64,000 nt of DNA from Austropuccinia psidii. Lineage: Eukaryota; Basidiomycota; Pucciniomycetes; Pucciniales; Sphaerophragmiaceae. Positions 46,858-58,099 of this stretch are shown one piece after another. Each line of letters opens with the position of its first letter. Positions within the stretch are counted from its first letter, which is position 1. The notes under the pieces were generated by a model, which was given only the letters and a program-made list of their open reading frames with translations, was not told the origin of the DNA and searched no databases. The position numbers were made by a program, and so were the translations under genes. The stretch lies in contig JALGQZ010000011.1 in assembly GCA_023105745.1 (NCBI GenBank), forward strand, positions 32,905,094 to 32,969,093. The letters run 5' to 3'.

Positions 46858-49800
46858 TTTCTGACATATTTGATTCCATCCCAGAGTTGTATAATGCTAT
46901 AAATGACGTGAAAAAACATCTTTCTGATAAAAATGACACCATTTGTAACAACATTAAAACAAACAACCTGAGTCTGTGCCAAATTAATGAAACACTTATG
47001 TGTTTTGAAAAAGTTTTAAGAACAATTAAAAATTCCAATAATGATAATTCTTCTAATAAAATAAATGAACAATCTGCCATTATTAAAGAATTAACAGATA
47101 AATATTCTAAATTCAATATTGATGACATAATTGAAACAAGAATTAAACAAGCCATAAATATTATCAAAACAGATAACAAGAAAGTCCTTGATGACATTTC
47201 AAATTCATTTACTGAAGTAAAGACATATACCATTGCCTTGAAAAAGTGTTTTGATGCTTCACAAGAAGAAGTATCAAAATTATCAATGAAATTGAATCAA
47301 GTCACTGCTGATAATACAAGACAAACAGAGTTATGGCAAGAACTTACACATAAAGAAGACATGTATAAAATTGAAGTAATAAATTTAATACAAAGCTTCC
47401 AACATGAATACAGAAATTCCCAAAGGTGTAGCAACAGTAAAATGAATGACATTGAACAAATACTGAACACCTTACCAAGAATGTCTACACCTCTAAATCA
47501 AAATGAGGGCACAAGAATTTCAAATCCACAAGTATTGGATCCTGATAATTCACAATTAAAAAATGAATTATCCACTTCTTTTCATAACTTGGAACCATCA
47601 ATGGGCCAAGCACTCTTGAAAGAAGTGCCAAAACTTAAAGAATGGCCCCACTTCAGTGGTGAAGGAGAGTATGACCATATGGAATTCATTAGAGGTATTG
47701 ACATGATCAAAGAGGATTTTGAATTACCAGAAAGATTGGTAACAGCCAGGTTTAACACCTTGTTTACCAGATCAGCTCACAGATGGTACATCAAAATAAG
47801 ACAAGCACATGGACACCAGAGTTGGACTTGGTGGAAAACCCAAATCATCAACAAATGGGCAAATGATGCTTGGAGGTTTAAAGTTGAAACAGCCTTTGAA
47901 TCTGCCAAATTTAATGCTGATAAAGACAAAGCTTTACCATGGTTTTGCCAACAGAAGGACAGATTAACAGCATTATATCCTGATATGTCAGAATTTATGA
48001 TCCATAGAAAAATTCTGAGACAATGTGGGGGTGACTTAGAGCATGCTGTCAAAAGCAGGACTACTGAACAATCTTCAGCAGAGGATATCATCAATATACT
48101 AGAAGAAGTAACCACCAGAACCAAAATTGGTTCTAGTAGGGTGAATCTTAAAACAAGGTTTAATACACCTTGGAAAGATTCTGTGGACAAAAACCCCAAA
48201 GAAAATTCTAGTAATATTAAATATAAATCTGCAGATACAGTCAGAAAATGCCATATTTGCCAAAGCACCACCCATTTAGCCAATACATGTCCAAAAAGGG
48301 GGAAAATCAATGAAATTGACATTGAAAAGGGACCAGATGTTGAAAAAGAAGACATAATTGAAGACAATTCAGATGATAAGTCATCCATATTTTCTGAATC
48401 TTCAAAAGATATAGAAAATATCAATGCCACTTTTGACATCATGGAATCTTATTCCCACTTACCACAATTGAGCAATGGTCAAGTTGATTTATCAAAAGTT
48501 CAAGATGCACAACTTATGAAGACAAAACCAAACAGAGGAAAAGGTTATACAGCTGGTAACTCCTGTATAACAAAAGTGGTGATTGAAAACAAGCCCACTA
48601 AACTTTTGCTTGACCCAGGAGCCTTCTGCTCTTGTGTTGGAAAATCTTTTCTTAAGACTTGTGTACCAAATTTTGAAGACCAATTGTTACCAATTGATGG
48701 TATAAAATTCAACAGTGCAAGTAACCCAATGAAAGCATTAGGAATCTTTGAGACCAATGTCATATTCCCACACATAAATGGGAATTTAAGGATCACAGTT
48801 GAATTTGTTGTTATGGAAAATTGCTCTAGTACCCATTTTATATTGGGAAATGACTATTTAATCATGTATGGGATAGATTTACATAATAACAAAGACAGAT
48901 ACTTTACAATTGGGGACAATAAGCGCCAGAAATTTGCCTTTTTACCATTTAAAAGACAAATTACAGTAAACAAAGTATCACCAGTCAATTTAGAGTTAGA
49001 GAAATTCAAGTCTGAACAGTTAAATGAGGCTGAAATAAGCCTTCATCTGACTGATAAACAAGAAAATGAACTTTCTTCCCTTTTGTATGACCACAGAGGA
49101 GCATTTGCTACAGACAAAGAACCCCTGGGAGCAATTATTGGTCATGAAGTTGACATCATTCTTAACATTGAGAGACCTTATCCACCACTCTTAAGAAGAC
49201 CTGCTTATCCAGCAAGTCCAAAATCAAGAGAAGCTCTAGAAATTCATATCAAAGAACTTCTGGACCTTGGTGTAATAAGAAAAGTAGGCCATAATGAGGA
49301 AGTAGAAATAACTACACCAGTTATAGTGGCATGGCATAATGGAAAATCCAGAATGGTTGGGGACTTTAGAGCTCTGAACACTTACACTGTCCCAGACAGA
49401 TACCCAATACCAAAAATCCAAATTGCCCTTACTCAAATATCTCAAGCAGTGTATATAACCACTATGGATGCCCTTAAAGGATTCCATCAAAATGTGGTAA
49501 CACCAAGAGCAAGAAAATACTTGAGAATTATGGTTCATTGTGGAGTGTATGAATACTTAAGGATGCCCTTTGGTATCAAAAATGCACCTTCACACTTCCA
49601 AAGAATGATGAATGAAATCTTCCCTGAAGAACTCTCAGAGGGATGGTTAATCATTTACATTGATGACATTATTATCTGTTCAAAGACTTGGGAAGAGCAC
49701 ATGTACAGATTATCAAGAGTTTTGACAAAAATCCAATCAGTAAACATGAAAATCTCCTTGAAGAAATGTCATTTTGGATTTAAAGAACTTAAAGCACTAG

Positions 49801-50288
49801 GACATGTTGTATCTGGTTTGTCCCTTGGAATTGACAAAAACAAAGTTGCAGCAGTATTATTAAAGCCCATGCCTCAGAATAAAAAGGAAATTCAGTCATT
49901 CTTAGGTTTTGCAGGATATTACAGGCAACACATTAAAGATTTTGCATCCATAGCAAGACCACTTTATAAGTTGTGTGACAAAGACACAGTGTTTGAGATG
50001 ACTGTTGACAGAGTCAAAGCTTTTGAGTCTCTAAGAGAAGCATTGACCACTGCTCCACTCTTACTGATGCCAGACTTTAAATTGCCTTTCAAACTGTATA
50101 TTGATGCATCAGGGGATGGACTGGGTGCTGCACTTCACCAAGTTCAGATCATAAATGATAAGCCTGTAGAAGGACCCATATGTTTCATATCCAGGCAAAT
50201 CAAACCAACTGAAGCCAGATATGGAGCAACTCAAATGGAATGTCTATGCCTTGTCTGGGCCTTGGAGAAATTGAACTACTTCTTATAG
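46194..50288 (+). CDS. Gypsy-2 Gag-protease-RT-RNase H polyprotein, ended by an in-frame TAG
   Basis: ATG at 46194 lies inside the second intron of ORF1, so this frame needs RNA that keeps that intron. Residues 1-220 overlap ORF1. About 225-440 are Asn/Lys-rich and helical. A gag-like core spans about 483-640 ([20 protein letters not shown] onward). The CCHC zinc knuckle is [14 protein letters not shown] (686-699). The protease has [11 protein letters not shown] with Asp807; DPG replaces the usual DS/TG. RT has the fingers region [14 protein letters not shown] and YIDD (1155-1158, catalytic Asp1157 and Asp1158). RNase H starts with [13 protein letters not shown] (Asp1304). The frame stops at TAG 50286-50288 within RNase H and reopens in the same frame, so a single base change probably inactivates an otherwise intact gene unless the stop is read through. 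Confidence 0.93.
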   Translation: MPSTRSGASYNPSSSSQKGNRRDYGRSQPGTEGKGSVDDFQTTKLGHSEADNTILPSKRADTATTSLCGHIQSQPQCIQQCTSIQGVPDPCRPVEELHEFLPESKKTLGPSQHLQIAQWMASIDGEEKHDAFDTRMEEKQPSTTQTSAKNSPSGQQQQFQREKAATNSKQGQREGTSPKTLQPGLQNPKDSAGCHGKCISDGQNHDGITEEGGSQIKVPEMISDIFDSIPELYNAINDVKKHLSDKNDTICNNIKTNNLSLCQINETLMCFEKVLRTIKNSNNDNSSNKINEQSAIIKELTDKYSKFNIDDIIETRIKQAINIIKTDNKKVLDDISNSFTEVKTYTIALKKCFDASQEEVSKLSMKLNQVTADNTRQTELWQELTHKEDMYKIEVINLIQSFQHEYRNSQRCSNSKMNDIEQILNTLPRMSTPLNQNEGTRISNPQVLDPDNSQLKNELSTSFHNLEPSMGQALLKEVPKLKEWPHFSGEGEYDHMEFIRGIDMIKEDFELPERLVTARFNTLFTRSAHRWYIKIRQAHGHQSWTWWKTQIINKWANDAWRFKVETAFESAKFNADKDKALPWFCQQKDRLTALYPDMSEFMIHRKILRQCGGDLEHAVKSRTTEQSSAEDIINILEEVTTRTKIGSSRVNLKTRFNTPWKDSVDKNPKENSSNIKYKSADTVRKCHICQSTTHLANTCPKRGKINEIDIEKGPDVEKEDIIEDNSDDKSSIFSESSKDIENINATFDIMESYSHLPQLSNGQVDLSKVQDAQLMKTKPNRGKGYTAGNSCITKVVIENKPTKLLLDPGAFCSCVGKSFLKTCVPNFEDQLLPIDGIKFNSASNPMKALGIFETNVIFPHINGNLRITVEFVVMENCSSTHFILGNDYLIMYGIDLHNNKDRYFTIGDNKRQKFAFLPFKRQITVNKVSPVNLELEKFKSEQLNEAEISLHLTDKQENELSSLLYDHRGAFATDKEPLGAIIGHEVDIILNIERPYPPLLRRPAYPASPKSREALEIHIKELLDLGVIRKVGHNEEVEITTPVIVAWHNGKSRMVGDFRALNTYTVPDRYPIPKIQIALTQISQAVYITTMDALKGFHQNVVTPRARKYLRIMVHCGVYEYLRMPFGIKNAPSHFQRMMNEIFPEELSEGWLIIYIDDIIICSKTWEEHMYRLSRVLTKIQSVNMKISLKKCHFGFKELKALGHVVSGLSLGIDKNKVAAVLLKPMPQNKKEIQSFLGFAGYYRQHIKDFASIARPLYKLCDKDTVFEMTVDRVKAFESLREALTTAPLLLMPDFKLPFKLYIDASGDGLGAALHQVQIINDKPVEGPICFISRQIKPTEARYGATQMECLCLVWALEKLNYFL

Positions 50289-52115
50289 GGATGTGTTTTT
50301 GAAGTAATAACAGATTGTACAGCTGTCAAATCACTTTTGAACATGAAAACACCAAACAGACACATGCTCAGATGGCAAATAGCCATACAAGAATACAGAG
50401 GAAATATGACTATTGTTCATAAGGATGGGAATATTCTTAAGAATGCAGATGGACTAAGCAGGTGGCCATTACCAAATAATATTGATAATCCTGCTTATGT
50501 GCCAGAAGAAGCTTCACCACAAATTCCAATAGAAGGAATAAGTGTTACAGACTTGAACACCACCTTCTTTGAAGAAGTCAGAAGCAGCTATACTCAAGAT
50601 AAGAATTGTAGCATCTTATGCCAATTACTTAACAAAGACTATAAAGACAACTCTCTAATACATGCCTTGGATAAAGTATGGAGAAAATCTTATGATGAAG
50701 GAAGATTTCACCTACTGGATGGTATAATTTACCACAGAACCAAGCACACATGTGTCATGACAGTTGTAGACAGGTCATTAATCAATCTTGTACTGAAAGA
50801 ATGCCATGATAGTCCCTTTTCAGGACATCTGTCTGAAGACAGAACAAGAGAGAAAGTGAAGACCTGCATATGGTGGCCAATGTGGCAGAAAGATGTTGCA
50901 GAGTATTGCAAAACCTGTGACAGATGTCAAAAGGCAAATAAATCCACTGGCAAAAGACTTGGAAATATGATAAAGATCCAAGAACCAAACAGACCTTGGG
51001 AAATTGTCCATATGGATTGGGTAACTGGCCTACCACCAGGAGGTGACAGGAGCTATAATGCTTGCCTAGTAATTGTAGACAGATTCAGTAAAACTCCAAT
51101 CTTTTTACCATGTCACAAAGATGATACAGCCATGGATACAGCTCTTCTGATATGGAATAGAGTAGTGTCATGGACTGGTATATTTACAAATATCATCAGT
51201 GATAGAGATCCCAAATTCACTTCAGCACTATGGACAAATCTTCACCAATTATTTGGCACTAAACTGTCTTTCTCTACAGCCTACCACCCACAAACTGATG
51301 GCCTGGCTGAAAGAATGATCCAAACCTTAGAGGACATGGTGAGAAGATTTTGTGCATATGGCCTTGAATTCAAAGATTGTGATGGATTTACCCATGATTG
51401 GTGTACTCTGTTGCCAGCACTGGAATTAGCATATAAAACATCAATCCATGCCAGTACCAATCAGACTCCTGCTATTCTAGAAAAAGGATGGAACCCCAAG
51501 TTACCCCAAGATTCCCTGAGGAAAGACTTAGTTGAAATACATCCCACAGCTGCTAGCTTCAAAGGTATGCTAGAAAAAGCTAGGAAGCATGCAGTAAGAT
51601 GCATGGAGGACTCTTTTGCATATGCTAAAGATAAATGGGATAAATCACATGCAACTCCAGATTTCAAAGTGGGGGACCTAGTACTTGTATCCACCACTAA
51701 CTTCAATAACATCAAAGGATGTAAAAAGTTGAAAGACTCCTTTGCAGGACCTTTTGTGATTAAGGCCCTCCATGGAGAAAATGCTGTTGAAGTAGAGTTA
51801 TCTGAAGAACTTAGCAATAAGCACCCTACATTTCCAGTGAGCTTGATAAAGCCATATAAATCTAGTGATGCTGAGAAATTTCCCTTGAGGAATAAGATTC
51901 CCCAAGTTATACCTCCTATTGAGACATCTGGAGCTAAGAAAATTACCAAAGTTCTTAAAGAAAGGAAATTAAGAACCAAGAAGGTAAGGGAATACCTTGT
52001 TAGGTACAGTGACCCAACTTGTGAAGATGAATGGTTAGAAGAAAAAGATATACCAGAAGCTACCAAACTCCTCAGAAGATTCAAACACACTAGAAACACC
52101 AATATTACAAAGTAA
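50289..52115 (+). CDS. Gypsy-2 RNase H end, integrase and chromodomain-like tail
   Basis: It continues the same frame after the TAG. First comes the rest of RNase H ([21 protein letters not shown]). Integrase then has the zinc region [15 protein letters not shown] and the DD(35)E core: Asp in HMDWVTG (51015), Asp in ISDRDPKF (51201) and Glu in GLAERMIQ (51309), 35 residues lying between the last two. The C-terminal part has [20 protein letters not shown] and [10 protein letters not shown] (GPY/F type). It ends in a chromodomain-like stretch ([20 protein letters not shown], then ATKLLRRF) that in chromoviruses targets integration to modified chromatin. The first ATG after the stop is at 50337. 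The frame is uninterrupted to TAA at 52113. Confidence 0.93.
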   Translation, partial: GCVFEVITDCTAVKSLLNMKTPNRHMLRWQIAIQEYRGNMTIVHKDGNILKNADGLSRWPLPNNIDNPAYVPEEASPQIPIEGISVTDLNTTFFEEVRSSYTQDKNCSILCQLLNKDYKDNSLIHALDKVWRKSYDEGRFHLLDGIIYHRTKHTCVMTVVDRSLINLVLKECHDSPFSGHLSEDRTREKVKTCIWWPMWQKDVAEYCKTCDRCQKANKSTGKRLGNMIKIQEPNRPWEIVHMDWVTGLPPGGDRSYNACLVIVDRFSKTPIFLPCHKDDTAMDTALLIWNRVVSWTGIFTNIISDRDPKFTSALWTNLHQLFGTKLSFSTAYHPQTDGLAERMIQTLEDMVRRFCAYGLEFKDCDGFTHDWCTLLPALELAYKTSIHASTNQTPAILEKGWNPKLPQDSLRKDLVEIHPTAASFKGMLEKARKHAVRCMEDSFAYAKDKWDKSHATPDFKVGDLVLVSTTNFNNIKGCKKLKDSFAGPFVIKALHGENAVEVELSEELSNKHPTFPVSLIKPYKSSDAEKFPLRNKIPQVIPPIETSGAKKITKVLKERKLRTKKVREYLVRYSDPTCEDEWLEEKDIPEATKLLRRFKHTRNTNITK

Positions 52116-52126
52116 TATTCTTTTTT

Positions 52127-52138
52127 AGGGGGAGGGAA
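52127..52138 (+). other. Gypsy-2 polypurine tract
   Basis: AGGGGGAGGGAA ends exactly at the 3' LTR, eleven bases after the pol stop codon. Confidence 0.85.
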
Positions 52139-53977
52139 TGTGAGCCTTAGAGGTAATTTCATATACCCAAAAGACCACAAATACAAAATTAACATATTAA
52201 TATAAATAAAATAAATTTATTTATATTATTAAAATAAAAATCAAAATATGAATATAAAATTATATTCAAAAATAAAAAATTAATTACAATTCAAAAATAA
52301 AATTACATCAAATTTTGAAATTATAAAATTACATTTATACTTGAAAAAATTAAGTAAAAATGAAATTTTAACAAAATTGTGAAAAAATAAATAAATTTGG
52401 AAAAAAGTTAAATAAAATTTATTATAACTTTTTATCCAATAAATAAACATATAAAATTTATTTCACCATTGGATTCCTCATAAAAAATCAGGTGGGGTCA
52501 CCTCTGAGTGAAATTCTTGTAACTCAACTCTAAATAAGCTTAAATTAAGTTTCTAGTATTTTCAATACAAAAGTTGAAAATCCTCAAAACCTTAATTTAA
52601 TTCACACCACATGTGGTGTTAACCATCAATTTTTGTGTTAAAATTGAGGTGTTGTGTTTAGTTTAGAAGTTATGAGGAATTGAAGTATTTTCAATTGAAT
52701 TCAATTGAAATGTCAAAATGTGCGCGTGTATTACATAAGTGAACTTTGATTTACATATGAGGTGTCAATTATTACTGTATTGTACTGTACAATTGAATTG
52801 AATTACATATGTAAAGTATAAGTATAATACATGATGAGGAATTAAAGGAAAAATAAATTGGAAAGATTAAATTTGGGGGGGAAAAGGAACTCCAGCTCTA
52901 AGGGGGAGCTAGACCCCCAAAATCCTTGCTGACAGGCGTGGGATGTCAAAATTCACGCAAAAGTTCATCACTTTTGGCCTGGAATTGAGTTACAGGGTCT
53001 GTGGACTCAATTGATGATGAGGTTTTGATACCAACTGGGGTAGTTTTAGCTGTTGCCAAGAGGGTAAAACTACCCTTAAGATAAAACAATCATAATAAAA
53101 ACAGTTTTAACTGGTTTCTACGCCTCTGACACACATTGTGACGTGTTTTGAAGGCTCTAGGCCTGGTATTGCTATAGTAATGGCTGATTTAAGGGTCTAA
53201 AATGGCTAAAAATGGCTAAAAATGGATTAAACCAGCCCTTTTTTTGGTCTAAACCAGGGTTCAATGATGCCATAATTGGCTTTTCTGTTGTCAGACTGTT
53301 TTTCACGACTGACAAGAGTAAATTTTACTTTTGGAGTAAGAGAATTGATGGCTATAAAAGAATGTCTTCTTTGCCCCACTTTTCTCTTCATGTTAGAATC
53401 TTTTCCTTTTATTAATTAGTTTAAACACTGTTAAACAATCAATCAAAGATTCCAACCACCACTTTTAAATCATTTTAATCCTTTTAACCACGTGAAAAAA
53501 TCATTATAATCATTGTTTGTAACTCTTATAATCATTTTTACCCCTGAACCACCCCAAAAGTGAATTAAAGCATCTTTCATCACTGTTAACTTTGTCACTT
53601 TGTTTCCAAATTCACTCTGGTCACTTTTGGGCGTGTTTTCTCTTTAATATTCTTTTTAAAGACTTTGTTCTTTAATTAATTGCTTGCAGTTCTTTGCTCA
53701 ATTAATTCCAATTGAAATTGCTCTTGAAGAAATTTCTTTTGTAGCCTTAAAATATCTCTTGTAGAGTATTTTTTGGATAAATTTTTATTGTTGGTAAAAC
53801 AATAAATTTTTATAATATTATTGTTTTATACTAATAAAGTTATAAACAATAAATTTGGCGTGTTTTCTCTTAAAAATAATATTTCTTACTATTTTTAATA
53901 GAATTTTACCTTATACAAATTTTGAGGACAGGAAAAGTACTTGATTTTTAATCAAAGTTTCATATCCACACCTTACA
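52139..53977 (+). repeat. Gypsy-2 3' LTR
   Basis: 1839 bp, TGTGAGCCTTAGAGG to CACACCTTACA, with about seven substitutions relative to the 5' LTR and no length difference. TATAAAAG at 53353-53360. Confidence 0.95.
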
Positions 53978-53982
53978 CCATC
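53978..53982 (+). repeat. Gypsy-2 target site duplication, right
   Basis: CCATC, identical to 43877-43881. Confidence 0.9.
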
Positions 53983-54065
53983 AGACCCCGTAGCTCCTTT
54001 CATCCTTAGTTCTACAGGTCCCCAAGTCTGGTGTGAATGAAGCTCCAATTTTTTCCAAACTGAGG

Positions 54066-54483
54066 AGAAAGACACTGTTTCCGCATACATCCCTCTAAGG
54101 AATGCCAGTAATCTTTAGCCCCATTTTGTTTTCTTTTATTATTCTATTTGACCTTATTTCATTTCAATTTTGCCCATTTCCCTTTTCTTGATTCTCTTTT
54201 TAGTTTTGTTCCATTTATTTTCCTTCTCTAAAGTTTTAACTACTATTTTTTACTTGAGTTTTAACCCCATCTTTCACAGAAATATTTATTTTCTAGCATA
54301 CAGGGAATCTTAACCTTGTCACAGAAATTTGTACATAGATCACTATTTATAGGCATATGCAAAGTGTACAATTTGAAATCAAAACATAACTCATAAACAA
54401 TTTAGCAAGGGCAATGACAATAGGATGTGCACTCTAATTCTACAACTGTTTGTCATTTAGTTGGAACTATGGGATCCTGGCAA
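54066..54483. repeat. dispersed repeat, CpG-depleted copy
   Basis: Second copy of the repeat at 26744-27211, same orientation. Examples: CCCCGTTTTG there is CCCCATTTTG here; GAAACGACAATA is GCAATGACAATA; GTGCGCTAT is GTGCACTCT. It lies next to the tRNA-like remnant, as the other copy lies next to tRNA-Val. It ends at the junction with Harbinger copy B after GGGATCCTGGCAAC. Confidence 0.8.
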
Positions 54484-55605
54484 CTAATTGGCTTTCAATA
54501 AAATCAAATTTTCAGTAATGTTTTGGTACTGGTGGTTCCCCATCAATTGAAAGGCCTCCTCTGTCAAAGCAGCAAGGGTTTAAGCTTATGACCATTGAGC
54601 TCAAAAAAACACAACATCACCTAAACCTTAGCTCAAGAAGCATCCAAGATTGATGGCAAACATATAAAAAGAAGTATATGGCAGAAAGAAAATTCAAAAA
54701 TTTAACTGGGGCTGGACTAACCAAGTAAGATGAGAGAAAAAGGAATCAAATCAATGAGTGAAAAGCTTGAAAGTATGTGTCCTTGCTATTCTGAAATGGA
54801 TGCACTCTTTGGCCACAAGCTCAATGTCACTCCCATTGCAAGAAAAAGACAGCTTGAATGGTGGTGGTGGTGATGATGATGATATTTTTCTTGAAAAGCT
54901 AAGTTATCATCTCTTTTTATTTTTACCTGAGATAATTAAAGCTTATTTTAATCTTAAAGGAGAATAATTGTTTTAAATAACCTCTCAATCTTGATCCTTT
55001 TCTTAATAATGATGATGACTTGGTGCAAGTCAAAAACCTTCAATATGAATAAGTAAATACATTTAAGACTGATATTTATGAAATCCAATATTTATTATTT
55101 CTCCTTTGACAAGAAAAGTAAATCCATAACACATTTTACATGAAAGCATAATGAAGCATTGACACACAACTTGAATGAAAAGAGTGGTTCCAGGAAAAGA
55201 TTGATGGATATGTTTGCACCTACTTATTAAAATTTGCTTGAATCATGGCAAAAGGGTATTTCTTGAAATTATGGTTACTCTGATCAATCCTACTGAAAAA
55301 ACTAATGATTCTTAGCCTGTGAAGCCAGTGATAATACTCATTTGTAGTGGAACAGGGAGAGGTGGAATGAAGAGAAAGTGAGGAACAGGGAAAAGAAATT
55401 GTTTTAAGAAGTGAAGTTAAAAAAGCATATTGAGCTTGATTAGAAGAAGCACACCAAGAGATATGAATTCAAAAAGTAAAATTGGAATCAGGAATTGAAA
55501 CTGAATGAAAAGCAATACCAGATGGAGCTCACTATATCAGCATTGTCATCAAGCTGGCCAATTGCAGAGCTGGAACACATTCTTACATTAATTAATAAAA
55601 AGTAA
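54484..55605 (+). pseudogene. SANT/Myb-like Harbinger accessory protein, copy B
   Basis: Homologous to 34720-35845. It reads NWLSIKSNFQ, a stop, CFGTGGSPSIERPPLSKQQG, then after a shift MSEKLESMCPCYSEMDALFG and HKLNVTPIARKRQL, with a donor-like site near 54895. The C-terminal charged helix (about 55400-55605) ends with ELEHILTLINKK. Stops differ in part from copy A, so the two copies decayed separately after duplication or insertion. Confidence 0.55.
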
Positions 55606-56815
55606 CATATTAGGTATATGTTGTGTGATCATTGTATAAAGTGGTGATTTGTCAAATATAATTAATGTTTATTTTCAATTGATCTTATGTTTTGAGATTG
55701 TATTGAGATTTATGACAAAATTAAAAATTCAATCAAGTTTTTCATTGAGGATTTATACACCAAATAACAATGAGAAAGTTTGTTCAAATGGACCATGAAG
55801 GCTTCCTTGGATTTTTTTTTTATTTTTTTTTTTCAATAACAAGTGGATTTCCCCTTCAATTTTGATTTTTTTTGAATAAAAAGGAATCATTTCCACTGAA
55901 TTGCTTTTTTTTTAAATTTTTTCAAATAAAAGCTGATTTTTTCAAATGAAACAGAAATCATCTCCACTGATCTTTTTATAAGAGATTTTTCCAATACCAG
56001 TTGCATTTTTTTTAAAATTAAAAAAAAACCTGTTCACCAAAACACTCCTATTTCAAAAATAACCCTGGTAAAAACTTCACCCCTTCACTCCCAATTATTT
56101 CACAAAAAACTTATTTTCTTTATTTTTATTAGATTTTTTCCATTTTTTTTAACCAGGTTAGTTTTTTTATTTTTCAACAGGCCTATCTTTATCATCTTTA
56201 CCTCAGTCTCATCAAGCATCCATCCTCCTATCCAACTGCCAGAATCAACCCTTCAATCACCCTAGAACCTCCCAAAAAGGCTTTTGGGAGGTTCTAGCGC
56301 TTAATTTCTTCAAATCTCTCTGAATTGATTTTGAAAGCCTCCTGAATTGATTCAAAGGTTTTTTTAATTTTTCACTTTTTAATGGCCTGAAAGAGGTCAT
56401 TAACATAGTTTTATATTTTTTTTTCTATTTTTTTTCTCAAATGAACTTCATGTTCCAGTGATAGAAATACTGAAACTGATTTTTTTCTTTCTTCATTTTC
56501 TCTTTGCATAATTCTGATTATTATAATAACTAACCAATGTTTTTTTCTATTTTTTCTTGTCTTTTCTGTTGATCATCACTGATGATAATTTTTTTTTTAT
56601 ATTCAATCATGATAATTACTGATCATCTCTCATTTATTTGTTTTTCCTCTTTTTATTTTTTGATCATCATCATAGCTAACTTGAGATTTTTTTTATTTCT
56701 TTCTTATGATAATCACTGATGATCTTTTTCTATTTCATTTTTATAATCATGATAATTTAGATCCTTTTTATTTTTTATTTCTTTTGATATTTTATCATGC
56801 CGATGATTCTTTTAG
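55606..56815. other. T-rich spacer in Harbinger copy B
   Basis: Homologous to 35846-37080. Long T runs and no coding potential. Confidence 0.6.
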
Positions 56816-58008
56816 GGTGTTGGTAAACACGCATAAGCTTTTAGTAAAAACACGTAAGCCTTATGTGTTTTCACCAATTTATGGCCAAAACATGTAATTT
56901 TATGGTAAAAACACATAAGTAGCTTTTTTTAATAAAAATTCCTCAGGCTCAGTTTTGAGCATTTCTAAAAAAAATTTTGCAATATTTTTTCCAACATGGG
57001 ATGTGAAGGTCCCCAAATTTTTTCAAAAAAAGGTTTTTGCCCAATTTCTCCATTTTGGCCTATTTTTTCAAAAAAAATGCATTAAATATGTTCCCACTTA
57101 TTAATTTCCATAATTTCTTTTTAAAATGAAGGGAAAAATATTGAGAATAAAAAACCAGAAGAATAACATTTTGGGATTTTTTTGCCAGGACATTTGTAGG
57201 CCCAAAAAGGCCTTGTTTTTTATGTTTTCTGTTCATGTTTGTAATTAAATTGAATTCAAAATGTAATTTATGATGAGTGGAAGTTAGAAGTCCTTTTTTG
57301 CAATTAACAGTGCAATTTATGACATCAAAAGTGCCATAAATGGCATCAAGAATGACATACAGATGCCATTTATGGCCAGAAAATTGGCATAAATGGCCTT
57401 ACAACAATGCCATAAATTGAATTTAATGGCCTTAACAATTTCATGAATTCATTTAGCAATGCAATAAATGGCCTCAACAATGGCATGAATGGCCTTAACA
57501 TTGGCCTTGAAATGGAATTAATGGCCTTAGCAATACCATAAACGGCACTAAAAATGCCATTTAAGGAATTAACAATGCCTTTTATTGCATTGATAATGCC
57601 ATTCATGAAATTGTTAATGTGGCATTAATAATGCCATTTATGGCATTATTAATGCTGTTTATGGCATTATGCCCTTTATTACATTGATAACTCCATTCAT
57701 GGCATTGTTAATGTGGCATTGATAATGCCATTCATGGCATTGATAATCCCATTAATGGAATTGTTAATGCCACAAATGGCATTTTTGATGCCATAAATGA
57801 CATTAATGATATCAGAAATATTTTATTGATAATGCTATTAATGGCACTGTTAATTCCACAAATGGCATTGTTGATGCCATAAATGGCATTAATGGTATTA
57901 GAAATGCCACAAATAGCCATATTCCATATAAACCCCACCCCTTATGTGTTTTTACCATACGATTATGTGTTTTTACCAATTTGCTTACGTGTTTTTACAA
58001 TACACTTC
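56816..58008. mobile_element. MITE-like insertion with telomere-like-looking ends and palindromic core
   Basis: Present in copy B but absent from copy A, where the flanking sequence is continuous near 37080. Its ends are inverted relatives: the left begins GGGTGTTGGTAAACACGC followed by repeated GTAAAAACACRTAAG words; the right, reverse-complemented, begins AAGTGTATTGTAAAAACACG followed by the same words. The core (57296-57912) is an array of alternating GGCATT and AATGCC words. No protein gene; open frames through the array are artefacts. Target duplication could not be fixed because the flanks are T-rich. Confidence 0.65.
57296..57912. repeat. GGCATT/AATGCC palindromic array
   Basis: Dozens of imperfect units of the type ATGGCATTnnTAATGCCAT. 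The words alternate direction, so either strand could fold into many small hairpins or one long one. Confidence 0.8.
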
Positions 58009-58099
58009 TTTTTGATTGATGTTTTCAACATTTTTTGGTTATTTTTCAATATAGGGGTGGATTATTTATAAGGTTTTGTTATTCAATGTAACTCAATTT

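Larger units (their letters stand above)
43882..53977 (+). mobile_element. Gypsy-2, young nearly intact Ty3/Gypsy LTR retrotransposon
   Basis: A 10,096-bp element with 1839-bp LTRs (43882-45720 and 52139-53977) and an exact 5-bp target duplication CCATC. Order: 5' LTR, primer-site-like TGGGGGCCCAGCC, small spliced ORF1, Gag-Pol frame (46194-52115), polypurine tract, 3' LTR. I count about seven differences between the LTRs, or about 99.6% identity, so the insertion is recent. The only lesion seen in Gag-Pol is one TAG at 50286. CpGs are retained in the LTRs, unlike in old repeats nearby. Solo LTRs D and E and the fragment at 62.5-64 kb belong to the same family. Confidence 0.95.

Noticed and set aside
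46544..47233. 229-codon minus-strand ORF, and similar long antisense ORFs at 47777-48442 and 51461-52195
   Set aside because: Antisense shadows of the highly biased Gag-Pol coding strand.
57370..57938. Minus-strand ORFs in the GGCATT array
   Set aside because: Open frame is a by-product of the repeat unit; the predicted protein is a simple repeat.
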